Below are positions 40,181 through 49,317 of a stretch of 64,000 bases of DNA, piece by piece (within the stretch, counting starts at the first letter, position 1; each line of letters begins with the position of its first letter). The stretch covers positions 4,306,001 through 4,370,000 of the forward strand of contig NC_015422.1 of assembly GCF_000204645.1 (NCBI RefSeq), written 5' to 3'. A program made the position numbers and the translations under genes. This DNA is from Alicycliphilus denitrificans K601 (lineage in GTDB: Bacteria > Pseudomonadota > Gammaproteobacteria > Burkholderiales > Burkholderiaceae_C). The notes beneath the pieces are model-generated. The model was not told where the DNA came from and ran no database searches. It saw only the letters and a list, made by a program, of their open reading frames with translations.

Positions 40181-41692
40181 ATGTTCCCCCTCGTCCTGAC
40201 CCGCCGCGCCTGCCTGGCCCGCTCGCTCGCGTTGTGCGCCGCACCCGCCATCGCCGGGGCGGCGCGGGCGCAGGAAAGGGCGGCCCGGCGCACCGTGGTG
40301 ATCAACCTGTCGCTGGAGCCCGACAGCCTGGACCCCACGATGGCGCCCTCCGCCGCCGTGGGCGAGGTGGTGCACTACAACGTGCTGGAGGGCCTGACCC
40401 GCATCGAGGAAGACGGCACGGTAGCGCCGATGCTGGCCAAGTCCTGGAGCGTGGACGCGACGGCGCTGCACTACACCTTCCGGCTTCACCAGGGCGTGCG
40501 CTTTCACGACGGCAGGCCCCTGGACTCGGCGGCGGTGCGCTTCAGCTTCGAGCGCGCCGTGGCGCCCGGCTCGACCAACAAGGCGCGCAAGGCGCTGTTC
40601 GACAACATCGCCGCCGTCACCACGCCGGACGCGCACACCGTGGCGCTCACGCTGCGCCACCCCGACCCGCATCTGCTGTTCCGCCTGGGCGAGGGCACGG
40701 CCGTGATCCTGCACCCGGCCACGGCGGCCCAGGCCGTCGACCGGCCCGTGGGCACGGGCCCGTACCGCGTGACGCACTGGGAACGCGGCCACAGCCTCAC
40801 CCTGGCCAAGACCGACAGCTACCGCCATGCCTCGCGGGTGCGCATCGAGCAGGCCACCTACCGCTTCGTCCACGACCCTCTGGAGCAGGACGCCGCCATG
40901 CACGCGGACGAAATCGACCTGCTGTTCAACTTTGCCACGCAGACCGTGCGGCGCTTTCAGGCCCACAACCGCTACCAGGTGTTGACAGGCGCATCCACGG
41001 GCAAGGGCATGCTGGCGCTGAACCAGCGCCGCGCCCCCCTGAACGACGTGCGCGTGCGCCGCGCCATCACGCATGCCATCAACCGTGAGGCCTTCATCCG
41101 CACCGTGCTCGGCGGCCGCGGCGTAGTCATAGGCAGCCACTTCAGCCCGGCGGACGCAGGCTACCTGCACCTGGCCAGCCTCTACCCCTACGACCCCGAG
41201 CGCGCCCGCGCCCTTCTCGAATCCGCCGGCGTGCGCACGCCGCTGCGGCTGGCCCTGGCATTGCCACCTGCCCCCTATGCCCACGAAGGCGGCCCCGTGA
41301 TCGCCCAGGACCTGGCCCGGGTCGGCATCGTGGCCGACATACAGCGCCTGAGCTGGCAGCAATGGCTGAACGGCCCCTTCAAGGGGCGGTTCGACATGAC
41401 CCTGATCAACCACGTCGAGCCGCTGGACTACCAGATCTACACCGACCCCGACTACTACTTCGGCTACGACAGCCCCGCCTTCCGCGCGCTGGTGCAGCGC
41501 CATGCCAACGCCAGCCATCCGCGCGAACGCCAGCAGCTGTTCGCGCAGCTGCAGCGCCATCTGGCGCAGGACGCCGTCAACGCCTGGATCTTCGCGCCCC
41601 AGATCGGCAACGTGGTGCGCAAGGGCCTGCGCGGCGTGTGGATGAACTACCCCATCTTCGCGCACGACATCGCCGCACTGTCGTGGGAATGA
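40181..41692 (+). CDS. ABC transporter substrate-binding protein, family 5 (oligopeptide/dipeptide/nickel type)
   Basis: A 503-residue SBP_bac_5 protein. The N-terminus has paired Arg then a hydrophobic stretch ending AGAARAQ, a Sec or possibly Tat signal. The mature part begins with NLSLEPDSLDPTMAP and has the family motif NVLEGLTRIEEDGTVAPMLAK plus RRAITHAINREAFI. No permease or ATPase genes adjoin it, so it is an orphan receptor. Its TGA stop is the first triplet of repeat copy e. Confidence 0.88.
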   Translation: MFPLVLTRRACLARSLALCAAPAIAGAARAQERAARRTVVINLSLEPDSLDPTMAPSAAVGEVVHYNVLEGLTRIEEDGTVAPMLAKSWSVDATALHYTFRLHQGVRFHDGRPLDSAAVRFSFERAVAPGSTNKARKALFDNIAAVTTPDAHTVALTLRHPDPHLLFRLGEGTAVILHPATAAQAVDRPVGTGPYRVTHWERGHSLTLAKTDSYRHASRVRIEQATYRFVHDPLEQDAAMHADEIDLLFNFATQTVRRFQAHNRYQVLTGASTGKGMLALNQRRAPLNDVRVRRAITHAINREAFIRTVLGGRGVVIGSHFSPADAGYLHLASLYPYDPERARALLESAGVRTPLRLALALPPAPYAHEGGPVIAQDLARVGIVADIQRLSWQQWLNGPFKGRFDMTLINHVEPLDYQIYTDPDYYFGYDSPAFRALVQRHANASHPRERQQLFAQLQRHLAQDAVNAWIFAPQIGNVVRKGLRGVWMNYPIFAHDIAALSWE

Positions 41693-41755
41693 TGCGCTTA
41701 CTCCACATTTGATAGCGCATGGCGCGCTCTGGAAAAGCGCCAGCATCACTTTTCA
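41690..41755 (+). repeat. Stop-codon-anchored repeat, copy e
   Basis: Plus-strand copy starting at the TGA of the binding-protein gene: TTGATAGC is conserved, and the stem pairs GGCGCgctctggaaaAGCGCC, followed by a TTTTC tract (41750-41754). It is more divergent than copies a-c. Confidence 0.7.
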
Positions 41756-41939
41756 CATGAAAGAGATGCGCGGCGCGGGGCGCGGGACATGACCCGATCT
41801 GGCCCGTGGGGCGGCCCCCGGCATGGGCCACTCGGCAGAAATAGCGGCAATTTCCCATGTTTTTTGGACGATAGCGCCGCGCGGCCATCCCCATAGTGGC
41901 GTCATGGGCCCGCATATCCGCCGGGCCGGAGATCCGCTC

Positions 41940-42731
41940 ATGAATCCACATGCCCTGACACCCTCCTCCCTGTCCAGCATGCCCCTGTCGCCCATCGTGG
42001 CACGCGAGGCTGCCCACGCGCCCGCGACCGGGGAACTGATCGAGGAGCGGCTGCCGTTTTCGGTGCGGGTGGTGAGCGACGCCGAGGCACTCGACAAGGC
42101 CGTGCACATCCGCCACGCCGCCTACGCGCGCCACGTACCGGGCCTGGCCCACACCCTGCAGCAGCCCGAACAGGCCGACTTCGCGGACGGCTCCCTCGTC
42201 CTGCTGGCCGAATCCCACCTCGACGGCTCGCCCCTGGGCACCATGCGCATCCAGACCAACCGTTACGCCCCACTGGCGCTGGAGCAGTCGCTGGCGTTGC
42301 CGCCATCGCTGCGCAACAGCCTGCTGGCCGAGGCCACAAGGCTCGGCGTGGCCGATGGCCGGGTGGGAACGCTGGTCAAGACCGTGCTGTTCAAGGCCTT
42401 CTACCTGTACTGCCTGCACAGCGGGGTGGACTGGATGGTGGTGACGGGACGCGCGCCCGTCGACCGCCAGTACCTGCGCCTTTTATTCGAGGATGTCTAC
42501 CCCGACATGGGTTACATCCCGATGCGCCACGTCGGCGGCCTGCCGCACCGCGTGATGAAGTTCGAGGTGGGCACGGCCGAGCGGCGCTGGGCAGAAGCGC
42601 GCCACCCGCTGTTCAACTTCATGGTTCTCACCTACCACCCCGACATCCGGCTGGATGCGCCCGGGGCCTCTGGCGCGCCAGCATGGCCCGAGGCACCGCT
42701 CCACGCGCCCACCCCCACGCTGGCCATGTAA
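41940..42731 (+). CDS. FeeM-like N-acyl amino acid synthase / GNAT acyltransferase
   Basis: A 263-residue protein resembling the FeeM family of N-acyl amino acid synthases, GNAT-fold enzymes that use acyl-ACP or acyl-CoA to make long-chain N-acyl amino acids. Seen: IRHAAYARHVPGL near residue 55, GTMRIQTNRYAPLALEQ near 100, and RLGVADGRVGTLVKTVLFKAFYLYCL near 140, all typical of the family. ATG 41940 follows CGGAGA; an upstream start at 41904 is possible. It converges with the 7TM-GGDEF-EAL gene (2 bases apart at the stops), a pairing that hints at linked signalling. Confidence 0.72.
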   Translation: MNPHALTPSSLSSMPLSPIVAREAAHAPATGELIEERLPFSVRVVSDAEALDKAVHIRHAAYARHVPGLAHTLQQPEQADFADGSLVLLAESHLDGSPLGTMRIQTNRYAPLALEQSLALPPSLRNSLLAEATRLGVADGRVGTLVKTVLFKAFYLYCLHSGVDWMVVTGRAPVDRQYLRLLFEDVYPDMGYIPMRHVGGLPHRVMKFEVGTAERRWAEARHPLFNFMVLTYHPDIRLDAPGASGAPAWPEAPLHAPTPTLAM

Positions 42732-42733
42732 CC

Positions 42734-45718
42734 TCAATGGGTAGACTGGCCCGGCTTCGGGTCGCTGAACAGCGACGGCGCAGGCCACGCCTGCAGCAAC
42801 AGGTAGTGCAGAAGGTCGGCGTCTGCCACAAAGTCAGCCGATGAGCGCATGCGCAGCAGGCGCTCCGGCGGCTGCGAACGGGCGATCGCGAAGCCCTGCA
42901 CATAGTCCACCCCGATCTCGGCCAGCGTTTGCACCGTGGCGCTGTCCTCGGCCCATTCGGCAATGGTCTTCATGCCCAGGTTGCGCGCCAGGCCCACGAT
43001 GGCCTCCACGATGGCCACGTTGGCGGGGTGTTCGTTCATGTTCACGATGAAGCCGCCATCGATCTTGAGCAGGTCGCCCCTGAGCTCCTTCAGGTAGGAG
43101 AACGAGGTATAGCCGGCGCCGAAGTCGTCGAGCGCCACCTTGGCACCGAAGCCGTGCACCTGGGCGATGAAGCGCCGGGTGTTCTCCAGGTCGTGCAGGG
43201 CCACGCTCTCGGTGATTTCCAGGCACAGGCGGGGCGCCACGTCGGCGTACTGCTCCAGCATCCGCACCACGTCCTGCACGAAGCGCTCGTCGTTGAGCGA
43301 GGCCCCGCTCAGGTTCATGCAGATGAAGCGGGTGTGCTTGAGCTTGCCATGCTGCTCGCGCATCCAGGCCAGTGTCTGGCGCAGCACCCAGCGGTCGATC
43401 ACACCCATGCGGCCGCTGTTCTCGGCCGCGGTGATCAGGCGCGTCGTGGGCACCTCCTGTCCATCGGGGTCGCGCATGCGCAGCAGCACCTCGAAGTTGA
43501 GCGAATGGTGCGGCTCCTTGAGCGACATGATGGGCTGCATCTCCAGATACAGGCCCTCGATCTCGTCCGAGCCCGAGAGCAGGCCCGCGAGGCGGATCTC
43601 GGCCTCGTGCTCCTGGAACACGCACGAGTCGCGCTCGAACACCACGAGGTGGCTGCCGCGCTTCTTCTTGGCTTCGCGGCAGGCCCGGTCGGCCGTGGAC
43701 ACGGCGTCCTTGGCCGAGCTTCCCCGCACCACCTCGATCAGGCCCACCGAGCCATGCACCTGGAAGGACAGGTCGCCCACGCGGTAGGGCCGGTTGCCCA
43801 GGCTGTTCACGATGTCCTGACAGATCAGGGTGGCGTTGGCCAGGTGGGTGTTGGGCATGAGGATGACGAACTCGTCGCCGCCCACGCGGCCCAGGTGCAT
43901 GCCGCCCTGCAGCACCTCGTCGACACGCGAACAGACCTGCCGCAGCACCTCGTCGCCGGCGCTGTGGCCGAACATGTCGTTGATCAGCTTGAAGCGGTCC
44001 AGGTCCAGGTAGGCCAGCGCCAGGGCCTGATCCTGGCCCGGGCCCGCAGGCTGCAGCGCCCGTTCCAGCTCGGCCTGGACACCGTTGCGGTTGAGCACCT
44101 GGGTCAGCGGGTCGTGGTTCGCCAGGAACTGCAGGCGCTCGGTGGCCAACGCGCGCTCGGTCACGTCCTGCAGCGAGCCCTCGATGCGTCCGCCCGCCCG
44201 CGAGGCCTTCACCAGGAAGCGGCGGCCTTGCGACAGCTGCGGGTCGTCCGTGCGGCCCCTGACCTCGAACTCGGCCACCGGCTGGGCGTTGAGGCTGTGC
44301 AGCAGGCGCTGCCAGGGGGTGTCGTCGAAGTAATGGTCCCAATGGTCGCGGCCCGGCACCAGCACGGCCGGGCCCAGCGCGGCCTGCAGCGCCGGGTTGG
44401 CGGCGATGAAGTGGCCCTGCGGGTCCAGCGTGAACAGGCCCAGCGGAATCACGTTGTAGGTGTGTTCCAGCTCGGTCTGGGCCTGCACGCGCTGGCGGTG
44501 TTCCTGGCGCATCTGGGCCGCGATGGCCATGGTGGCCAGCAGGCTCGACGAGAGCGCGGCCGTCACGCTGTTGACCGAGCCGATCCAGGTCTGCAGGCCG
44601 AAGGCCGCCGCCACGACCTCATAGCCGCTGGCCAGCAGGGTCACGCCGATCGACGCGCCGTACCAGGCCGCCACCGTCGAGTGCGTGATGACGACGATGC
44701 GCACGAGGAAGAACACCAGCACCAGGCTGCCGACCGCAGTGAACAGCCAGATCAGGGGCAGGAACTGGGCGTAGGGCAGCGCGACGGAAAGGACCAGCAT
44801 CAGCGCGCAGGACCATTGCGTCAGGTTCAGCAGCGGCTGGAAGCCCACCTTGGGCAGTTCCTCCCGGAACAGGGAGCGAAACAGCACGAAGGTCACGACA
44901 TAGAGCAGCGCCAGCGTGATCGGGCGCCCCTGGATGAGCCAGTCGACGGGCACGTTGTGCCCCAGCCACTGCACGTCCCAGCCGGCCGACAGCGCGCCCA
45001 TGCGCAGGTTGATCAGCAGCCATACCGCGAACAGCACGTAGGTGGAGTTGCGGTTGATCAGGGCGGTGATGAAGACGAACAGCGCCAGCAGCACGATGCC
45101 GCCTTCGAGCAGACCCGCATTGCGCTCGAACGCGCGGGTGGCGGTCCGCAGCGCGCGCTCGTCCCACTGCTGCACCGTGAGGCGGCCCGGACCGATGAGC
45201 TGCGCTTGGCACAGCACCTGCATGCCGGGCGCCAGGTCCTGCAGGCGCAGGCCGAAGCCGGCTTGCGAGTCGAACAGGCGTCCCTGCTGGTGGACGCGAT
45301 CCGCTTCACCGAGCGAATCGAGCTGGCGGCCACCCCAGCAGGCGAGCCGCACCAGATGGCGCGAAGGGAATTCGACCACGGAGGGGCTGTCGAGCCCTGG
45401 CGGCGGCACGGAGAAGCTGAACCAGAACGGCGCCTCTGCCAGATGGGTGTCGCGCAGCAGCACCTGCGGCTGATGCTCCAGCGCCGTCCGCGCGGTTTCC
45501 GCGGTCAGCTGCGCGTCGGAGTCCTCGAGCACATGCATCGGCAGGCGCAGCGGGGCATCGTGGGCGTACCGAGGTGCCCAGGTCTGCAGAGCCAGCACCG
45601 ACAGCACCAGCATGGCACAGGGCAGCGCGAAGATCAGCAGACCCGACAGGGCGTGCTCCAGCGCGCCATGCCAACGGCGCCAGTGGGGCTGCACGGCAGA
45701 GGTTGCGGAAGGCTTCAC
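42734..45718 (-). CDS. 7TM-DISM sensor with PAS, GGDEF and EAL domains
   Basis: A 994-residue c-di-GMP enzyme. An N-terminal helix, a 7TMR-DISM extracellular domain (~45-180) and a seven-helix membrane region (~200-400) precede a PAS-like domain (~420-530), GGDEF (~545-700; VGGDEF near 612 is intact but no RxxD I-site precedes it) and EAL (~725-965). EAL key parts FEVLLR (EVL in place of EAL), CLEITES and DDFGAGYTSF are present with their acidic residues, so phosphodiesterase activity is likely. Two palindromes and a Fur-box-like sequence lie upstream. Confidence 0.93.
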   Translation of the reverse strand: MKPSATSAVQPHWRRWHGALEHALSGLLIFALPCAMLVLSVLALQTWAPRYAHDAPLRLPMHVLEDSDAQLTAETARTALEHQPQVLLRDTHLAEAPFWFSFSVPPPGLDSPSVVEFPSRHLVRLACWGGRQLDSLGEADRVHQQGRLFDSQAGFGLRLQDLAPGMQVLCQAQLIGPGRLTVQQWDERALRTATRAFERNAGLLEGGIVLLALFVFITALINRNSTYVLFAVWLLINLRMGALSAGWDVQWLGHNVPVDWLIQGRPITLALLYVVTFVLFRSLFREELPKVGFQPLLNLTQWSCALMLVLSVALPYAQFLPLIWLFTAVGSLVLVFFLVRIVVITHSTVAAWYGASIGVTLLASGYEVVAAAFGLQTWIGSVNSVTAALSSSLLATMAIAAQMRQEHRQRVQAQTELEHTYNVIPLGLFTLDPQGHFIAANPALQAALGPAVLVPGRDHWDHYFDDTPWQRLLHSLNAQPVAEFEVRGRTDDPQLSQGRRFLVKASRAGGRIEGSLQDVTERALATERLQFLANHDPLTQVLNRNGVQAELERALQPAGPGQDQALALAYLDLDRFKLINDMFGHSAGDEVLRQVCSRVDEVLQGGMHLGRVGGDEFVILMPNTHLANATLICQDIVNSLGNRPYRVGDLSFQVHGSVGLIEVVRGSSAKDAVSTADRACREAKKKRGSHLVVFERDSCVFQEHEAEIRLAGLLSGSDEIEGLYLEMQPIMSLKEPHHSLNFEVLLRMRDPDGQEVPTTRLITAAENSGRMGVIDRWVLRQTLAWMREQHGKLKHTRFICMNLSGASLNDERFVQDVVRMLEQYADVAPRLCLEITESVALHDLENTRRFIAQVHGFGAKVALDDFGAGYTSFSYLKELRGDLLKIDGGFIVNMNEHPANVAIVEAIVGLARNLGMKTIAEWAEDSATVQTLAEIGVDYVQGFAIARSQPPERLLRMRSSADFVADADLLHYLLLQAWPAPSLFSDPKPGQSTH

Positions 45719-45731
45719 TGAGCAAGGTTCA

Positions 45732-45758
45732 ATGGCGGACCGCCATGGGACGGTCCCG
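45732..45758. promoter_or_regulatory. Paired palindromes before the GGDEF-EAL gene
   Basis: ATGGCGG-A-CCGCCAT (45732-45746) and GGGAC-G-GTCCC (45748-45758) lie side by side, 14-40 bases upstream of the minus-strand start at 45718. They could be operators or leader hairpins that cover the ribosome-binding site. Confidence 0.5.
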
Positions 45759-45803
45759 TGGAAACACCAACCTGTTTTTGGTGGCGAGTACTAACTACAT
45801 TTT

Positions 45804-45822
45804 GATAATGATATGCAAGTTT
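45804..45822. promoter_or_regulatory. Fur-box-like sequence
   Basis: GATAATGATATGCAAGTTT matches the 19-base Fur consensus at 13 of 19 positions, with the left ten bases perfect. It lies in a local AT-rich patch between ychJ and the GGDEF-EAL gene, where the latter's promoter should be. Confidence 0.4.
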
Positions 45823-45826
45823 GGTT

Positions 45827-46222
45827 TCAAAGCAAGTCGCCATCCACGTAATACCAACGCCCCTGCTCGCGCACGAAACGGCTGCGCTCATGCAGGCGCA
45901 CGGCGCGCCCGCCCACGCGCCAGCGCGCGACGAACTCGACCTCGGCGCGGTCCTCGGCCGTGGCGCGGTGCGAGCGCACCTCCAGGCCCAGCCATTTCGC
46001 GCCCTCGTCGGGATCGAGCGATCCGGGGCGCCGGCTTGCGTGCCAGGTGGCGAGCAGGTAGCCGGCGCGGCCGAGCACGAAGGCGGTGTAGCGCGAGCGC
46101 ATGAGGCGCTCGGCGTCGGGTGCGGGTGTGGAATCGAAATGGTCGAGATAGCGGCCGCAGCACGCGGCCAGGGATGCGCCGCCGCCGCAGGGGCAGGCGG
46201 CCCCGGTGCGCGTGCGGCTCAT
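45827..46222 (-). CDS. ychJ: YchJ/UPF0225-family protein with SEC-C motif
   Basis: A 131-residue protein. The N-terminus CPCGGGASLAACCGRYL is the Cys-rich SEC-C-like zinc motif, and the NTF2-like core has LMRSRYTAFV and ATWHASRRP as in UPF0225. No function is established. Its ATG overlaps the DUF4197 stop by four bases. Confidence 0.9.
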   Translation of the reverse strand: MSRTRTGAACPCGGGASLAACCGRYLDHFDSTPAPDAERLMRSRYTAFVLGRAGYLLATWHASRRPGSLDPDEGAKWLGLEVRSHRATAEDRAEVEFVARWRVGGRAVRLHERSRFVREQGRWYYVDGDLL

Positions 46223-46920
46223 CGGGCGGCGCCGAACACCTTCTGCAGCAGGGCGCTGCCCGTGCCCATGGGGTCCTGGCGGATTTTGCGCTCCTCCTCG
46301 CCGATCATGAAGTACAGGCCGTCGAGCGTCTTGCCCGTGACGTACTGCGCGAGGTTGGCGTCCTCCTTCCTGAGCAGCCCGAAGCCCGCGGCCTTGCCCG
46401 CGAAGGCGTTGTACTGCTGCGTCAGGCCGACCTTCTCGGTGGCCTGGCGCACCACGGGCAGGAAGCGCTCGCCGAGCGGCGTGCGCGTCTTCTCGGCGAA
46501 AAAGCGCGTGACGGCCGTGTCGCCGCCCGTGAGGATGTTCTTGGCGTCTGTCACCGTCATGTTCTGCACGGCGCCCACGAGCAGATCCTTGCCCATGGGC
46601 ACGGCGGCCTCGGCCGCGCGGTTGATGGTGGTGACCAGTTCGTCGATGCGCTGGCCCTGGCCGAACTTGCGCATGAGCTTGGCCGTGTCCTCCAGTTGCC
46701 CCGGCAGGCCGATGCGCACCTGCGGGTTGCCCAGGAAGCCGTCGGTGCGCCCGAGCAGGCTCACGGCGGCCTCGGCCCCCTTGGCGAGCGCGGCCTTCAC
46801 GCCGCTGGCGGCATCGGCATTCGACAGGTCGGCGATGGACAGGGCCCATGCCTGGCGCTGCGCGGCCAGCACGAGCGCGGCGACGCTGGTTCGGGAAATG
46901 AATGCACGGCGCGACGGCAT
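46219..46920 (-). CDS. DUF4197 exported protein
   Basis: A 233-residue protein. MPSRRAFISRTSVAALVL is a signal peptide (Tat-like Arg pair). The mature part contains GLPGQLEDTAKLMRKFGQG and DAKNILTGGDTAVTRFF, typical of DUF4197, a helical periplasmic family without known function. ATG 46920 follows AAAGGAGA; an upstream in-frame start lacks both signal and Shine-Dalgarno. Translationally coupled to ychJ. Confidence 0.9.
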   Translation of the reverse strand: MPSRRAFISRTSVAALVLAAQRQAWALSIADLSNADAASGVKAALAKGAEAAVSLLGRTDGFLGNPQVRIGLPGQLEDTAKLMRKFGQGQRIDELVTTINRAAEAAVPMGKDLLVGAVQNMTVTDAKNILTGGDTAVTRFFAEKTRTPLGERFLPVVRQATEKVGLTQQYNAFAGKAAGFGLLRKEDANLAQYVTGKTLDGLYFMIGEEERKIRQDPMGTGSALLQKVFGAAR

Positions 46921-47013
46921 GGCGGCTCTCCTTTCAGGCGATGGACTCGATTCTTGCAGAACACCAGGGCGTCGATAGACTGGTCTGGCATTCGGCAACC
47001 CTGGAGTTCAACG

Positions 47014-47508
47014 ATGTTTGCAATGAGCGTGCCATGGTGGGAGTTCGCCCTGCGCGGAGTGGCCGTCTACCTGTTCCTGCTGGTGTTCCTGCGTCTCACG
47101 GGCAAGCGCCAGACGGGGCAGTATGCGCCGTTCGACCTGGTGCTGCTGCTGATCCTCTCGAACGCGGTGCAGAACTCGATGAACGCGGGCGACAACTCGC
47201 TCGTCGGCGGCCTCATCAGCGCCGCCACGCTCATCGCCTGCCACGTGGCGCTGGCCCACCTCGTCTTCCGCGTGCCGCGCCTGGCGCGCCTGGTGGATGG
47301 GAGGCCGCAGACGCTGGTGCAGGACGGCAACCTGGACAGGGCCCTCATGCACCGCGAGTTGCTCACCCCCGACGACGTGGCCGCGGCGCTGCGCGCCGGC
47401 GGCTGCCTGCACCTGCACGAGGTGGAGCGCGCCACGCTGGAGACCAACGGCACCATCACCGTGGTGCTGCGCCGCGCGGGGAGAGGCGGCACGGAATCGG
47501 GCATCTGA
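47014..47508 (+). CDS. DUF421 (YetF-like) membrane protein
   Basis: A 164-residue protein with three N-terminal membrane helices and the DUF421 motif RLTGKRQTGQYAPFDLVLLL, followed by a small cytoplasmic domain with LVQDGNLDRALMHRELLTPDD. Related YetF/YdfS proteins sit in the cytoplasmic membrane; function unknown. It is divergent from the DUF4197 gene. Confidence 0.9.
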   Translation: MFAMSVPWWEFALRGVAVYLFLLVFLRLTGKRQTGQYAPFDLVLLLILSNAVQNSMNAGDNSLVGGLISAATLIACHVALAHLVFRVPRLARLVDGRPQTLVQDGNLDRALMHRELLTPDDVAAALRAGGCLHLHEVERATLETNGTITVVLRRAGRGGTESGI

Positions 47509-47788
47509 CGCCGGGCAGGCGCACAGCGGCGAAGAGGGAGCCGCGGCGCGCGCTCATCCAGAACTGCAACCTGTCCATGCTGGTGCCGACGCTGCACACG
47601 GCCTCGGACGTGGCGCTGTCTCGGCTGCCTTGATTCAGGGCACACCACCCCGGGCGTGCAGCCATGGTGCGGATCATGTCCATACCTATCGATACCCACA
47701 CAACGATAGTTCTTATGAACTTGACGATAAAAACCACATTTTTTTAGGATACCAATAAACACGAACTAAGTTCAATATTATAGAACTC
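47509..47788. promoter_or_regulatory. AT-rich control region of the iclR-pepE operon with palindromes
   Basis: 280 bases without a gene, the last ~110 clearly AT-rich against a ~68% GC background. It holds AGTTC-TTAT-GAACT (about 47708-47721) and GAACT-A-AGTTC (about 47763-47773), two perfect palindromes sharing the AGTTC/GAACT half-site, plus a third half-site AGAACT just before the ATG. These are strong candidates for binding sites of the IclR protein encoded next. Confidence 0.6.
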
Positions 47789-48604
47789 ATGAGCATTCTT
47801 GGTAATGTCCAACGCGTTCTGGCACTTTTCGCGGCCGGAGCCACAGATCTGAGCTTCACCGAAGCGGCCACGCTGCTGGAACTGCCCAAGAGCTCCACCT
47901 CGCACCTGCTCAACCAGATGGTGCGCTACGGGCTGCTGGATCAACACTCCACCACGCGGCGCTATCGCCCCGGCGCCTTGCTCGGGCAGGCCGCGCACGC
48001 TGCCTACGTATCGAGCGACTTCGACGATGCCTGCCGCGAAGTGCTCGAGCGGCTGTCCGCGCGCAGCGGGCTCACGGCCTATCTGTCCACGCTGTCGGGG
48101 CGCGAAACCGTGGTGCTGCAGCGCCTGAACGGCAGCTTTCCCGTGCAGGTGCTCTCTTCGCCCGGCTCGCGCCGCGATGCCACCGGCACGGCGATGGGCC
48201 GCGCGCTGCTCTCGCGCCTTGCCGGGCCCGAACTCGCGGAGCTGTTCGGCACGGACGGCTCTGCGCCGCTCGCCAGCCCTCGCCAGAGCGGCTTCGCACG
48301 CGTGGACGAACTTCTCGCCGGCCTCGCCAGCGTGGCGCAGGCGCGCCACGCGATGGTGGTGGATGGAGCGATGCCCGATATCGGCGCCATCGCCGCCGCC
48401 GTGCGCAATCCGCTGGATGGCGAACTGCGCGGCCTGTGCATCTCGTTCGTGCCGCGTCTGCAGCCTGGAGCGGATCAGATCGAGGGCTGGCGCAGGCTCG
48501 TGCTCGAAGAAACGAGCGCGCTGGGCCGCCGCATCGGCGATCCGTTCTGGCGAGCCGCGCCTGCCGTCTCCACCACTTCCTCTATCACCGAACCTACGCC
48601 ATGA
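47789..48604 (+). CDS. IclR-family transcriptional regulator
   Basis: A 271-residue regulator. The N-terminal winged helix has LSFTEAATLLELPKSSTSHLLNQM, and the effector domain ends ...RNPLDGELRGLCISF as in IclR proteins. It is the first gene of an operon with peptidase E, DUF1177, AroM-like and a Bug binding protein, so it presumably senses a related metabolite. The TGA overlaps the next ATG (ATGA). Confidence 0.9.
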   Translation: MSILGNVQRVLALFAAGATDLSFTEAATLLELPKSSTSHLLNQMVRYGLLDQHSTTRRYRPGALLGQAAHAAYVSSDFDDACREVLERLSARSGLTAYLSTLSGRETVVLQRLNGSFPVQVLSSPGSRRDATGTAMGRALLSRLAGPELAELFGTDGSAPLASPRQSGFARVDELLAGLASVAQARHAMVVDGAMPDIGAIAAAVRNPLDGELRGLCISFVPRLQPGADQIEGWRRLVLEETSALGRRIGDPFWRAAPAVSTTSSITEPTP

Positions 48605-49305
48605 ACCTGCTGCTGCTGAGCAATTCCACGAGCGATGCCGGCTACCTGACCCACGCCCTGCCGTGGATCCGGGAATGGGCCTCGCACCATGACGCCACGG
48701 GCGATGCCCTGTTCGTGCCTTTCGCGGGCGTCACGCGGACCTGGGACGCCTATGAAACCCTGGTCGCCGAAGCGCTTGCGCTCCTGGGGCTGCGCGTGCG
48801 CTCTGTGCACCGGCTGTCCGACCCGGTGGCTGCCGTGCAGGCGGCACGCCACGTGATCGTGGGTGGCGGCAATACCTTCGCTCTGCTCGGGCACCTGCGC
48901 ACGACGGGGCTTCTGGAGGCCATCGGAGCGCGCGTGCGCAGCGGCAAAGCCTCCTACCTGGGCTGGAGCGCGGGCGCGAACGTGGCCTGTCCCACGATCT
49001 GCACCACGAACGACATGCCCATCGCCGACCCCGGCGGTTTCGGCGCCCTGGGCCTCGTGCCCGTGCAGATCAACGCCCATTACACCGACGCGCACCCGCC
49101 CGGCCACCGTGGTGAGACACGCGAGCAGCGCCTGCGCGAGTTCACCACGCTGCGGCCCGACATGCCCGTGCTGGGCCTGCCCGAAGGCACGGGCCTGCGC
49201 GTGCACGGCAGCCGCCGTGCCGTGCTGGGCGCGGCTGGCGCGCGCCGGTTCCACGGCCCCGCCACGCCGCAATGGCTGGCCGAAGGCCCCCTCGATCACC
49301 TCTGA
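48601..49305 (+). CDS. pepE: Peptidase E (alpha-aspartyl dipeptidase, S51)
   Basis: A 234-residue class-I-glutamine-amidotransferase-like serine peptidase. YLGWSAGANVACPTI near residue 120 contains the nucleophile Ser, VGGGNTFALL the preceding glycine loop, and PVQINAHYTDAHPPGHRGETR the His. Family members cleave Asp-X dipeptides. The context with DUF1177, an AroM-like racemase-fold protein and a Bug receptor suggests use of an acidic peptide or amide. Confidence 0.9.
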   Translation: MNLLLLSNSTSDAGYLTHALPWIREWASHHDATGDALFVPFAGVTRTWDAYETLVAEALALLGLRVRSVHRLSDPVAAVQAARHVIVGGGNTFALLGHLRTTGLLEAIGARVRSGKASYLGWSAGANVACPTICTTNDMPIADPGGFGALGLVPVQINAHYTDAHPPGHRGETREQRLREFTTLRPDMPVLGLPEGTGLRVHGSRRAVLGAAGARRFHGPATPQWLAEGPLDHL

Positions 49306-49317
49306 CGAAAGCCCCCG

